From contig DANZ01000126.1 in assembly GCA_002501695.1 (NCBI GenBank), positions 1 to 15,118 on the forward strand: 15,118 nucleotides of DNA. Direction: 5' to 3'. Source of the DNA: Methanolobus sp. UBA474 (GTDB taxonomy: Archaea; Halobacteriota; Methanosarcinia; Methanosarcinales; Methanosarcinaceae). The position numbers were made by a program, and so were the translations under genes. Position 1 is the stretch's first letter, and the number at the start of each line of letters is the position of its first letter. The notes below the pieces were generated by a model. That model did no database searches. It was not told the DNA's origin and saw only the letters and a program-made list of their open reading frames with translations. Shown one piece after another: positions 5,877 through 12,371 of this stretch.

Positions 5877-7586
5877 TTACTTATGTGTATAGTAAGCCAC
5901 GATCCCCTCACCCACGGAGTCGATGCGGCAGAATCCAAACCTCTCGAACTGGACCACCTTATCCAGCTCCGTTCCTATCTGTTTCTCGCCGATGCCTGTG
6001 AATTCGCCCTCCGGTGAGAGGACCTTTACAGGAATACCGTTGACAGGAGCCCAGTGGATGATCTTCATCTTTTCCTTTTTCGCAGATGCTATGGCATCAT
6101 CGAGGTAACGTGCCCGGAGAGGTTCCATTGAGGTTATTTCTGCGTTATAGAGATCCTTGAGACGGACCTTTGAACCCACCGTCAGCTTCTCAACGTCCTC
6201 CCTGCACACAAGGACCTTAGTACCCACGTCGATCACACGGCAGCCGCGATCCTCTGTGGGATGCAGCGGGGGGTTTGCGGTGCAGGGGTCCGTGCCTGTG
6301 ATCTCGAGCTCCACGGGATCCCATACGAAGAAATACCGGTTGGCCTTTGGCTCCACAAGCTTCCGGTTCTCGGCGTAGAGTGTGTCAAGGCTGATACTGA
6401 TGTCGGTCTCACCAACGCCCATGTCGAGCATGAACTTACGGACGGCCTCGGGCTGGATGCCACGCCTGCGTATGGCACGCACCGTGGGAAGGCGCGGGTC
6501 GTCCCAGCCGGTATACTCTCCTTCCTCTATGGCACGGCGAAGACCGCTTGTACTGAACTTGCCAAACTCGTGCATCTTCACACGGCCCCAGTGGGTCGTA
6601 ATAGGATAATCCCAGCCAAGATACCTGTAGATGAACGTCTGACGCTTTTCGCTGTCCATCAGGTCCTTTCCCCTGATGATGTGGGTCGTGCCAAGAAGAT
6701 GGTCCTCAATGGCGCCCTCAAAGTCAAGCAGAGGCCATACGATGTACTTATCCCCTACCTCCTGCCGGGGATGGGGCATCTTCAGTATCCGGAAAGCCCC
6801 GAAATCACGCAGTGCAGGGTCCTTGTGCTTGATATCGGTCTTGATGCGCAGGACAGCTGACTTCTCAGGATATCCTCCCGAAAGCATCTTATCCCAGTGC
6901 TCCAGGTTCTCCTGCGGAGATGTGTCCCTGTGCGGACATGCCTCTTTCGCATCCTTGAGATCCTTAAAGGTCTCACTCTCACAGAAACAGACATAAGCGT
7001 GCCCACCCTCAATGAGCCTTCTTGCATGCTCATAATATAACGGTATCCTGTCGGAAGCGATGATGATCTCATCGGGCCTGGCACCAAGCCAGTTGCAGTC
7101 CTCGATATACCAGTCGTAGGCTTCCAGCATCGGGCGCTTTGTCTGCGTATCGGTGTCGTCGAATCGGAGAATGAGCTTACCATTATACTTTTTGACATAC
7201 TCGGAGTTAACGATTATCCCCCTGGTGCTTCCAAGGGTTGGTGGCCCATTTGGATTTGGTGCAAAGCGCATAACGACATTCCCGTATTCCGCTTTCTCCA
7301 GAGGCTTTAGTCCCTTATCCGGCTCTTTTTTGACACAGAGCTCCTCTATAAGTTCAGGAGCAAGCTGTTCAAGGCGGGCCTGCCATTTATCAGGGGTTTC
7401 TCCCGCAACCTCTCCGAGTATCTCCTGGATGAAAGGGGTCAATTCCTTCGCCTTGCTGCGCAGGTGCGGGCATTCACCCATAACACGGCCCATCACAGCA
7501 GCTATCTGTGGCGCCTGGCCGTATTTCACAGCATTCTGGAGGGCATACTTCTCAACTATCTTTTTGTCATCCTCTGTTAGTGTCAT
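5877..7586 (-). CDS. gltX: Glutamyl-tRNA synthetase, archaeal type
   Basis: A 569-residue class I synthetase that charges tRNA-Glu. An archaeal N-terminal extension (1-100) precedes the Rossmann fold: MRFAPNPNG (106-114), RFDDTD (141-146), then a CFC at 200-202 with CPH at 217-219 that may bind zinc, LDFEGAIEDHLLGTTHIIRGKD in the acceptor-binding region, and the C-terminal beta-barrels typical of the GlnRS/archaeal GluRS group. Both class I signatures are degenerate: TLGS (117-120) stands where HIGH is expected and KFSTS (343-347) where KLSKS is expected. I believe related archaeal enzymes share this. The frame reaches a TTG at 7601, but the ATG at 7584-7586 has GGAG 7 bases upstream and is preferred. 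A TATA-like element is at about 7628-7640 (minus). Confidence 0.96.
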   Translation of the reverse strand: MTLTEDDKKIVEKYALQNAVKYGQAPQIAAVMGRVMGECPHLRSKAKELTPFIQEILGEVAGETPDKWQARLEQLAPELIEELCVKKEPDKGLKPLEKAEYGNVVMRFAPNPNGPPTLGSTRGIIVNSEYVKKYNGKLILRFDDTDTQTKRPMLEAYDWYIEDCNWLGARPDEIIIASDRIPLYYEHARRLIEGGHAYVCFCESETFKDLKDAKEACPHRDTSPQENLEHWDKMLSGGYPEKSAVLRIKTDIKHKDPALRDFGAFRILKMPHPRQEVGDKYIVWPLLDFEGAIEDHLLGTTHIIRGKDLMDSEKRQTFIYRYLGWDYPITTHWGRVKMHEFGKFSTSGLRRAIEEGEYTGWDDPRLPTVRAIRRRGIQPEAVRKFMLDMGVGETDISISLDTLYAENRKLVEPKANRYFFVWDPVELEITGTDPCTANPPLHPTEDRGCRVIDVGTKVLVCREDVEKLTVGSKVRLKDLYNAEITSMEPLRARYLDDAIASAKKEKMKIIHWAPVNGIPVKVLSPEGEFTGIGEKQIGTELDKVVQFERFGFCRIDSVGEGIVAYYTHK

Positions 7587-7627
7587 CGCTATTCTCCGCA
7601 AAGATCTGAGTTTAAGATGGATATGGG

Positions 7628-7640
7628 ATAATATATTCTA
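7628..7640 (-). promoter_or_regulatory. TATA box for gltX
   Basis: The minus strand reads TAGAATATATTAT here, about 48 bases upstream of the ATG, predicting a leader of around 20 bases that contains the GGAG site. Confidence 0.5.
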
Positions 7641-7727
7641 AGCATTCTGCAATATTCAGGAAGTCTGGACTTTTTTGGTTTATGAAAGAACAGGATTGAA
7701 TTGTTACAACCGGATTTAAATGTGTGC

Positions 7728-8027
7728 TCACCGGGGCTTGCCCATATCCCTGATGCGGGCTGCCTTTGAGATAACATCACTTATACTGGTATCAAAACCG
7801 GAAAGGAACTCTTCCACTGCATCACCTGCTACCGCACCATGGGTCGAAGGCTTGATAAGCCTCTCCTGCTCCAGGACGCGCAACGAGTAGCGCACTTTAT
7901 GGGTAGGCATACCTGTTTCCTCGGCAAGCTTCAAAATTCCAATGGGTCCGCGCTCGATCACTGCTCTCAGAACCATCAAATGACGCTCTGCAAGCTCCAG
8001 TTCCCTGCTGACCTGATCAAACAGCAT
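7728..8027 (-). CDS. Small winged-helix DNA-binding protein
   Basis: A 99-residue protein with a single winged-helix domain: helix 1 LAERHLMVLRAVIERGP (about 12-28), helix 2 GILKLAEETG (30-39), recognition helix PTHKVRYSLRVLEQERL (41-57), and a wing IKPSTHGAVAG. A helical tail (69-93) may dimerise. It resembles short archaeal predicted regulators of the COG3388 type, though that assignment is from memory of pattern. Its ATG overlaps the stop of the upstream hydrolase gene by one base (TAATG), so the two are translationally coupled, and it probably regulates that gene or a linked process. No effector domain is present, so any signal must act on the wing, the tail or a partner. Confidence 0.82.
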   Translation of the reverse strand: MLFDQVSRELELAERHLMVLRAVIERGPIGILKLAEETGMPTHKVRYSLRVLEQERLIKPSTHGAVAGDAVEEFLSGFDTSISDVISKAARIRDMGKPR

Positions 8028-8758
8028 TATACAACCTCATTACTCAAGATCCCAATTCCCTCTATCTCTATTTCCACAATGTCACCTGGATTGAGCTCTC
8101 CGATCCCCGGCGGAGTGCCGGTGGCTATGATGTCACCCACCTCAAGGGTCATTATGCCGGATATGAACTCTATAAGATACGGTACATCGAAAATAAGATT
8201 AGAAGTATTTGAATCCTGCCTTATCTCGCCATTGACCCTTGCCTTTATATAAGCATTGTCCGGATCGAAATCATCTGCCGGCATAATGAATGGCCCTACG
8301 GGTGCAAAGGTATCGAAGCTCTTGGCCCTTGTCCACTGAACGTCCCTTCTCTGGAGATCACGGGCTGTCACATCATTAAAGCAGGTAAATCCTGCAATAA
8401 CATCATAGGCCCTTTCATAGTTGATATTCTTGCATCTTTTGCCAATTATCACTGCAAGCTCTGCTTCATAATCTACCCGATGACTGCTCCGGGGATATAT
8501 TATCTTACCCCTGTGCCCCAGAACCGCAGAAGGCGGCTTTATGAAGATCACCGGTTCATCCGGCACTTTCATACCTACTTCGGCCGCATGGTCATGATAG
8601 TTAAGTCCTACGCATATTATCTTGCTGGGATTACAGGGGGGAAGGACCTCCAGATCCTCCAGCTCATAGGTTTTTCCATCACCATCGCAAGATGTTACGA
8701 TTCCGTTATTTATCTCTCCGTAGAACAGATCATTCATATGCTTAAATCGGCCGAACAT
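8027..8758 (-). CDS. Fumarylacetoacetate hydrolase (FAH) family protein
   Basis: The 243-residue protein has the FAH fold: KIICVGLNYHDHAAE (46-60), PVIFIKPPSAVLG (69-81), VDYEAELAVIIG (95-106) with metal ligands Glu98 and Glu100, FNDVTARDLQ (127-136) with Asp129 as third ligand, KSFDTFAPVGP (146-156), and IATGTPPGIG (211-220). Members are Mg2+-dependent hydrolases, isomerases or decarboxylases of dicarbonyl acids, including oxaloacetate decarboxylases and acylpyruvate hydrolases; the substrate here is not determinable. The ATG at 8756-8758 is chosen because the preceding residues GRFKH look family-like; an ATG seven codons later is possible and neither has a clear Shine-Dalgarno. It is the first gene of a two-gene unit with the winged-helix protein. 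Confidence 0.92.
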   Translation of the reverse strand: MFGRFKHMNDLFYGEINNGIVTSCDGDGKTYELEDLEVLPPCNPSKIICVGLNYHDHAAEVGMKVPDEPVIFIKPPSAVLGHRGKIIYPRSSHRVDYEAELAVIIGKRCKNINYERAYDVIAGFTCFNDVTARDLQRRDVQWTRAKSFDTFAPVGPFIMPADDFDPDNAYIKARVNGEIRQDSNTSNLIFDVPYLIEFISGIMTLEVGDIIATGTPPGIGELNPGDIVEIEIEGIGILSNEVV

Positions 8759-8901
8759 TAGTCAAACCCTTTGTTTTCATTCTAGATAAGGATAGATGCC
8801 CTCACGGGAAAAAAGAGCTTCTCACAGAGTTTTATTCTACCGGAGTAAGATCTGTAATTATTAATACGCATGATTTAATTGTAACTATTTATTATTTAAA
8901 T

Positions 8902-8914
8902 TATGTATATATAT
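8902..8914 (+). promoter_or_regulatory. TATA box for the 39-codon gene
   Basis: TATGTATATATAT within a long A/T-rich stretch. It predicts a start near 8938 and a leader of about 70 bases that contains the hairpin at 8957-8992. Confidence 0.55.
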
Positions 8915-8956
8915 TAAAAAGTACATCTATACAGTAGAGATGATTAAATGATTCTC

Positions 8957-8992
8957 TGGAAGTATCCTGTTAAACAGGAGAGATGACTTCCA
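8957..8992 (+). other. Nested hairpin in the leader of the 39-codon gene
   Basis: TGGAAGT (8957-8963) pairs with ACTTCCA (8986-8992), and inside it CCTGT (8966-8970) pairs with ACAGG (8974-8978) across a TAA loop, leaving AGAGATG as a one-sided internal loop. It ends 18 bases before the start codon, so it could affect translation. It does not match a riboswitch class I know. Confidence 0.5.
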
Positions 8993-9010
8993 TAAGGGCC
9001 CGAGGGCTAA

Positions 9011-9130
9011 ATGCAATATACACAGGAACACCATGAAACATTATACGGATTCCGCGAACGTGACAAGTTTGATTATTCAATAGACATTGTCTTTGAGGAA
9101 TTCGAAGAAATAAAGATGCACTTACACTAA
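9011..9130 (+). CDS. 39-residue acidic small protein
   Basis: An open frame of 39 codons plus stop: ATG 9011, TAA 9128-9130. The protein starts MQYTQEHHETLYGFRERDKF and continues DYSIDIVFEEFEEIKMHLH; it is acidic, aromatic-rich and probably an amphipathic strand and helix. Support: GAGGG at 9002-9006 lies 4 bases before the ATG, the codon before the ATG is an in-frame TAA so the start cannot move upstream, a good TATA box lies about 100 bases upstream, and the codons look used rather than random. I do not recognise a family. It is upstream of a transporter on the same strand but separated by a hairpin and the transporter's own TATA box, so probably a separate transcript. Confidence 0.6.
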   Translation: MQYTQEHHETLYGFRERDKFDYSIDIVFEEFEEIKMHLH

Positions 9131-9196
9131 AGTATGACTGCATGAAGTATACAGGGAAAACAGGATCAAATTCCCTGCAGTTGTTCTGATATCCGG

Positions 9197-9223
9197 CTCT
9201 GCACTGGCCTTAACAGTGCAGAG
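9197..9223 (+). terminator. Hairpin between the small gene and the transporter
   Basis: A perfect 10-bp stem, CTCTGCACTG (9197-9206) with CAGTGCAGAG (9214-9223), and a 7-base loop. It is followed by GATAATTATTTATC, which is both the T-rich tail and the transporter's TATA region. It may terminate the small gene, act as an operator over the transporter promoter, or both. Confidence 0.5.
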
Positions 9224-9230
9224 AGGATAA

Positions 9231-9238
9231 TTATTTAT
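9231..9238 (+). promoter_or_regulatory. TATA box for the transporter
   Basis: TTATTTAT is centred about 30 bases before the ATG at 9264, and no Shine-Dalgarno is present in between, pointing to a leaderless or nearly leaderless mRNA. Confidence 0.5.
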
Positions 9239-9263
9239 CGCCATCCCTGCTCCTGACATCTTA

Positions 9264-10511
9264 ATGACGCTACCGGTTATTATATTAGCAATTGTTTTCA
9301 TCCTGACTGCCGTAAGACAGATAGGGAGCCTCAGACTTGGCATATGGCAGATAATGTCACTGGGCGCCCTCGGAGTACTCCTGACCGGCCAGATATCCGT
9401 CACCAATGCCATCCATTCGATCGATCCGGATGTCATGCTCTTTCTATTCGGGATGTTCGCTATTGGGCAGGCACTGGAAATGAGCGGGTATATGTCTCAC
9501 CTTTCATACCGCTTTTTCAGGAACGCAGGAACAGTTGATGCCGTTATATTATACATCCTGTTCGGGATGGGGCTCGCCTCCGCATTCCTGATGAACGATA
9601 CCCTGGCAATAATAGGTACACCGGTAATGCTGCTCCTGTCCAGGGAACATAACATCGATCCGAAGGTGTTGCTGCTGGCGCTGTCATTTGCCGTGACCAC
9701 GGGAAGCGTAATAAGTCCCATAGGGAATCCTCAGAACCTCCTTATTGCCCTGAGCGGCAACGTGGAGGATCCTTTTATGACCTTTGCACGATACCTGCTG
9801 CTCCCGACTGCCGTGAACCTGCTGATAGCCTACTTGCTGCTGAAGCTTTTTTACAGGAAACACTTCTCACCGGTCCCGCTCGACCATTCGGTGCCCCGGA
9901 TAGCTGATAAAGAACTCGCCGGATGGTCTAAGGTTTCCCTTGGAATGGTCATCCTGCTGGTCGCGGCGAAGATAATTATCACATCAGCAGGTATTCCGTT
10001 CAACTTCAGGCTGACCTATATAGCTCTTATTGCTGTGCTTCCGGTACTTGTTATGAGCAGCAGGAGAAAAGAGATACTGGCTAAGATGGACTGGCATACG
10101 CTTGTATTCTTCGCTGCAATGTTCATACTCATGGAAAGCGTATGGGACTCAGGGTTCTTCCTGAATGTGATCGATACGTTAAGCGCGGACATTAACTCGG
10201 TTCCCATGATACTTGGGATAAGCGTACTCCTGAGCCAGTTCATTTCCAATGTCCCACTGGTAGCTCTCTACCTGCCGGTCCTGTCGCAGGCAGAGATAAC
10301 ATCGATCCAGATGATGGCACTTGCTGCAGGAAGCACTATTGCAGGCAACCTGACAATTCTTGGGGCGGCAAGCAATGTGATCATCATCCAGAATGCCGAA
10401 AAGAAAGGTAATGTCACTCTTAGGTTCACGGAATTTGCGATGATAGGGATACCCCTGACCATCATACAGGTCTGTGTCTACTGGCTGTTCCTGTACGGCC
10501 CCTCATTATGA
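9264..10511 (+). CDS. ArsB/SLC13-family membrane ion transporter
   Basis: The 415-residue protein is strongly hydrophobic with about 10-12 membrane segments and the two-fold pseudo-repeat of the ion-transporter superfamily: the hairpin motif SAFLMNDTLAIIGTP (106-120) with SPIGNPQNLLIALS (151-164) in the first half and SQFISNVPLVALYLPV (324-339) with GNLTILGAASNVII (361-374) in the second. These re-entrant loops bind the anion and sodium in relatives. A charged loop at about 197-222 links the halves. Candidates are arsenite, dicarboxylate, sulfate or Na+/H+ antiport; no ars or sulfur-assimilation gene lies beside it, so the substrate is open. The start at 9264 has no Shine-Dalgarno but is placed 30 bases after a TATA box. 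Confidence 0.92.
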   Translation: MTLPVIILAIVFILTAVRQIGSLRLGIWQIMSLGALGVLLTGQISVTNAIHSIDPDVMLFLFGMFAIGQALEMSGYMSHLSYRFFRNAGTVDAVILYILFGMGLASAFLMNDTLAIIGTPVMLLLSREHNIDPKVLLLALSFAVTTGSVISPIGNPQNLLIALSGNVEDPFMTFARYLLLPTAVNLLIAYLLLKLFYRKHFSPVPLDHSVPRIADKELAGWSKVSLGMVILLVAAKIIITSAGIPFNFRLTYIALIAVLPVLVMSSRRKEILAKMDWHTLVFFAAMFILMESVWDSGFFLNVIDTLSADINSVPMILGISVLLSQFISNVPLVALYLPVLSQAEITSIQMMALAAGSTIAGNLTILGAASNVIIIQNAEKKGNVTLRFTEFAMIGIPLTIIQVCVYWLFLYGPSL

Positions 10512-10535
10512 AAACTTCTAAAAGAAAATAGTCCG

Positions 10536-10576
10536 GAACTACCTGATCCCGATATATTCGACATCAGGTAGAGTTC
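10536..10576. terminator. Hairpin between convergent transporter and TPR genes
   Basis: GAAC-TACCTGAT (10536-10547) pairs with ATCAGGTA (10563-10570) and GTTC (10573-10576), with a 2-base bulge, giving 12 bp and a 15-base loop. Lying between convergent genes it could end both transcripts. Confidence 0.55.
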
Positions 10577-10591
10577 TTAACATACGTGCGG

Positions 10592-11632
10592 TCAGATATA
10601 GCTCATAACTTTGAATGCTATCAGCATCGCAACAATGCCAACTGCCCAGAATTTGAGCGTTTCGCCCATGGGTATCCTGATATCCATATCCTGAAGACCT
10701 CCATTTTCAAAATCTAATGCCGCAGGCTGCGTTTCCATGTACGGGCTCTTTGGTTTTGTTTCTTCCGGTGGCTTCAGCTTAGCTTGCTTTACAGGTATAG
10801 TGTTATTTTCCACAGGATCTGCCGATCTGTTCTCCATGGACTTAAGCTTAGCTTGTTTTACAGGTTTGATCTTACTTTCCCATGGATCAACTTCTGTATT
10901 CCCCATGGAATTCAACGCGTGTTCCTCTTTGAACTGCACAGGGGATTCGTTCCAAAATCCTTTTTCGGAGGATGAGGCAGATACGGCATTATTTCGAGTA
11001 TCTTTGATCCCTGCTCCGGAGTTCATATCTTCCTGCAGGAAACTCTCGTCCAAAACTTCAGGGGATAAAGTGATCTTATCATCATATGCCTTTTCCAGAG
11101 GGATCTCACTGAAATAAGAATTCTCTGGATAGGCATCAATTTCTGGCAGATCGTGCTCTTTCGTGCGCAGACCGCTGAATATGGATTCACCGTCTGTGGG
11201 AGGCTTATAGACGGGATCGCTCTTCACATACTCCTCCACCACCCATCTCTTTTCAGGCAGCCTTTCAGGTTGCTCTTCCGGCTCCTCAGCAATTGGGACA
11301 TTACTTAGCGACCGGTTCTCCGGCAAAACAGAGCTTTTAGCGTAATCCACATCATGTGCTGTCACATACTGTTTCTTCGCAACAAGTCCCTGGTATTCAG
11401 GATCTATCTCTGTTGCAAGGTCAAAGCATCTTTTAGCTTCTTCAAAGTTTCCCATTTTTTCCAAGACCCTGCCCTTCCTGAACCATGCCTCTGCATTATA
11501 TGGATAGGCATCCAGTGCTTTTGTATAATATTCTACCTCTTTTTCAGGGGTTTTGGCATTTTCAGCCATCTTAAGCCAGTTCTGGGCGGTTTTGAGTTTA
11601 TTCTTGGATTTCACTTCGTTAAGCATTCCCAT
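10592..11632 (-). CDS. TPR protein with C-terminal membrane anchor and internal repeats
   Basis: A 346-residue protein in three parts. Residues 10-80 form tetratricopeptide-like helices (VEYYTKALDAYPYNAEAWFRKG, then LEKMGNFEEAKRCFDLATEIDP), a protein-binding module. Residues 90-320 are low-complexity, acidic and Pro/Lys-rich, probably disordered, and include a 23-residue unit present twice in tandem, each ending PVKQAKLK. The last about 22 residues (LKFWAVGIVAMLIAFKVMSYI) are one membrane span at the extreme C-terminus, so the protein is tail-anchored with TPR facing the cytoplasm. The ATG at 11630-11632 has AAGGTG 5 bases upstream; ATG two codons on is possible. It could recruit partners to the membrane; the partner is unknown. 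Confidence 0.82.
   Translation of the reverse strand: MGMLNEVKSKNKLKTAQNWLKMAENAKTPEKEVEYYTKALDAYPYNAEAWFRKGRVLEKMGNFEEAKRCFDLATEIDPEYQGLVAKKQYVTAHDVDYAKSSVLPENRSLSNVPIAEEPEEQPERLPEKRWVVEEYVKSDPVYKPPTDGESIFSGLRTKEHDLPEIDAYPENSYFSEIPLEKAYDDKITLSPEVLDESFLQEDMNSGAGIKDTRNNAVSASSSEKGFWNESPVQFKEEHALNSMGNTEVDPWESKIKPVKQAKLKSMENRSADPVENNTIPVKQAKLKPPEETKPKSPYMETQPAALDFENGGLQDMDIRIPMGETLKFWAVGIVAMLIAFKVMSYI
10776..10864 (-). repeat. Intragenic 69-bp-period duplication
   Basis: Two near-identical 20-base blocks, AGCTTAGCTTGCTTTACAGG at 10776-10795 and the same with one C-to-T change at 10845-10864 (plus-strand reading), lie 69 bases apart, i.e. exactly 23 codons. They encode the repeated PVKQAKLK of the TPR protein and keep the frame. 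Confidence 0.85.
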
Positions 11633-11702
11633 GATAACACCTTATATTGGATATTGGAGATCATGCTCTACATGTTCGGGAACCGGAGTGTCCGGCACTG
11701 AG

Positions 11703-11724
11703 ATTTATATGGAGCTATATAAAT
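11703..11724. promoter_or_regulatory. Symmetric divergent TATA region of the TPR and DUF5788-like genes
   Basis: ATTTATAT (11703-11710) and ATATAAAT (11717-11724) are perfect inverted arms around GGAGCT. On minus the second arm reads ATTTATAT and suits the TPR gene (leader about 60 bases); on plus either arm could serve the DUF5788-like gene (leader over 120 bases). Confidence 0.5.
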
Positions 11725-11875
11725 AATTACTTGCATTTCTTTTAGTTCCTTTAGTTATTAATAGTTGCTTGTTATCTATCTTAAACAGCACAGCCCTCTT
11801 ATGCCACAATGGAACTGCAAATGCATTCAAAACATATTTGAATCATGCATGACAGTTTTAAGAGGGGGGAGAATC

Positions 11876-12337
11876 ATGGAAGGCATGCCTGAAGATGAAA
11901 TCATTACAGAGAAAGAGAGAAAGCAGCTCCTGGCAGCACTACATACGCGCCTCTTCTGGGTAGGCAAAGAAATACCGTATATGTGCGATATAAGAGGAAA
12001 GATGTGCAATCTTCACAGTATCGTATGGGACCTTCTCAAAAAAGAGGAGCTTGATGATGAAGACCGCCAGCTCATCAATAAATGCATCTTATACATCAAT
12101 GAAAAAGCCAAAGAAGATGAGCTCGAGCTGGCAACCGGACACCTCACCCGGGAAGAGGCGGACAAGCTGTTCGATGAAACTGCAGGACTCCTGCGTACGG
12201 TGATGAACCTGAGAGATATCAGCAAAGGTACATCCAAGGAAAAGGAAAAAGAGTTCCAGGAAACATATTCCAGTGAGCGGGTAGCCGAAGCCCGCCGCTG
12301 GCTTAATTTCTTAAAACAAACGGGAGAGGTCAAATAG
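11876..12337 (+). CDS. DUF5788-like archaeal protein of unknown function
   Basis: The 153-residue, highly charged and mainly helical protein resembles the archaeal DUF5788 family: TEKERKQLLAALHTRLFWVGKEIP (11-34), the NLHSIVWDLL segment (45-54) and LTREEADKLFDETAGLLRTVMNLRD (90-114). Cys37, Cys44 and Cys70 are present but not in a metal pattern. The frame is open back to 11765, but the ATG at 11876 follows GGGGGGAG (11864-11871) by 4 bases and is the clear start. The family has no known role; the family call itself is by resemblance. It diverges from the TPR gene and converges, with only 34 bases between, on the deformylase-like gene. Confidence 0.8.
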   Translation: MEGMPEDEIITEKERKQLLAALHTRLFWVGKEIPYMCDIRGKMCNLHSIVWDLLKKEELDDEDRQLINKCILYINEKAKEDELELATGHLTREEADKLFDETAGLLRTVMNLRDISKGTSKEKEKEFQETYSSERVAEARRWLNFLKQTGEVK

Positions 12338-12371
12338 GAAAGGGTGAAGGGACAAAGTCCAGTATAACCAG

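Larger units (their letters stand above)
8759..9010. other. Divergent intergenic region with leader hairpin
   Basis: This 252-base gap separates the FAH gene (minus) and the 39-codon gene (plus). It is very AT-rich around 8865-8920. The plus strand has a clear TATA-like stretch; the minus strand has a weaker AGAATAAAACT at about 8828-8838. I see no further gene beyond the small one at 9011. Confidence 0.6.

Noticed and set aside
5047..7641. Long plus-strand open frames opposite gltX and the DUF523 gene
   Set aside because: They are antisense to genes with clear family motifs and have no start signals or recognisable domains.
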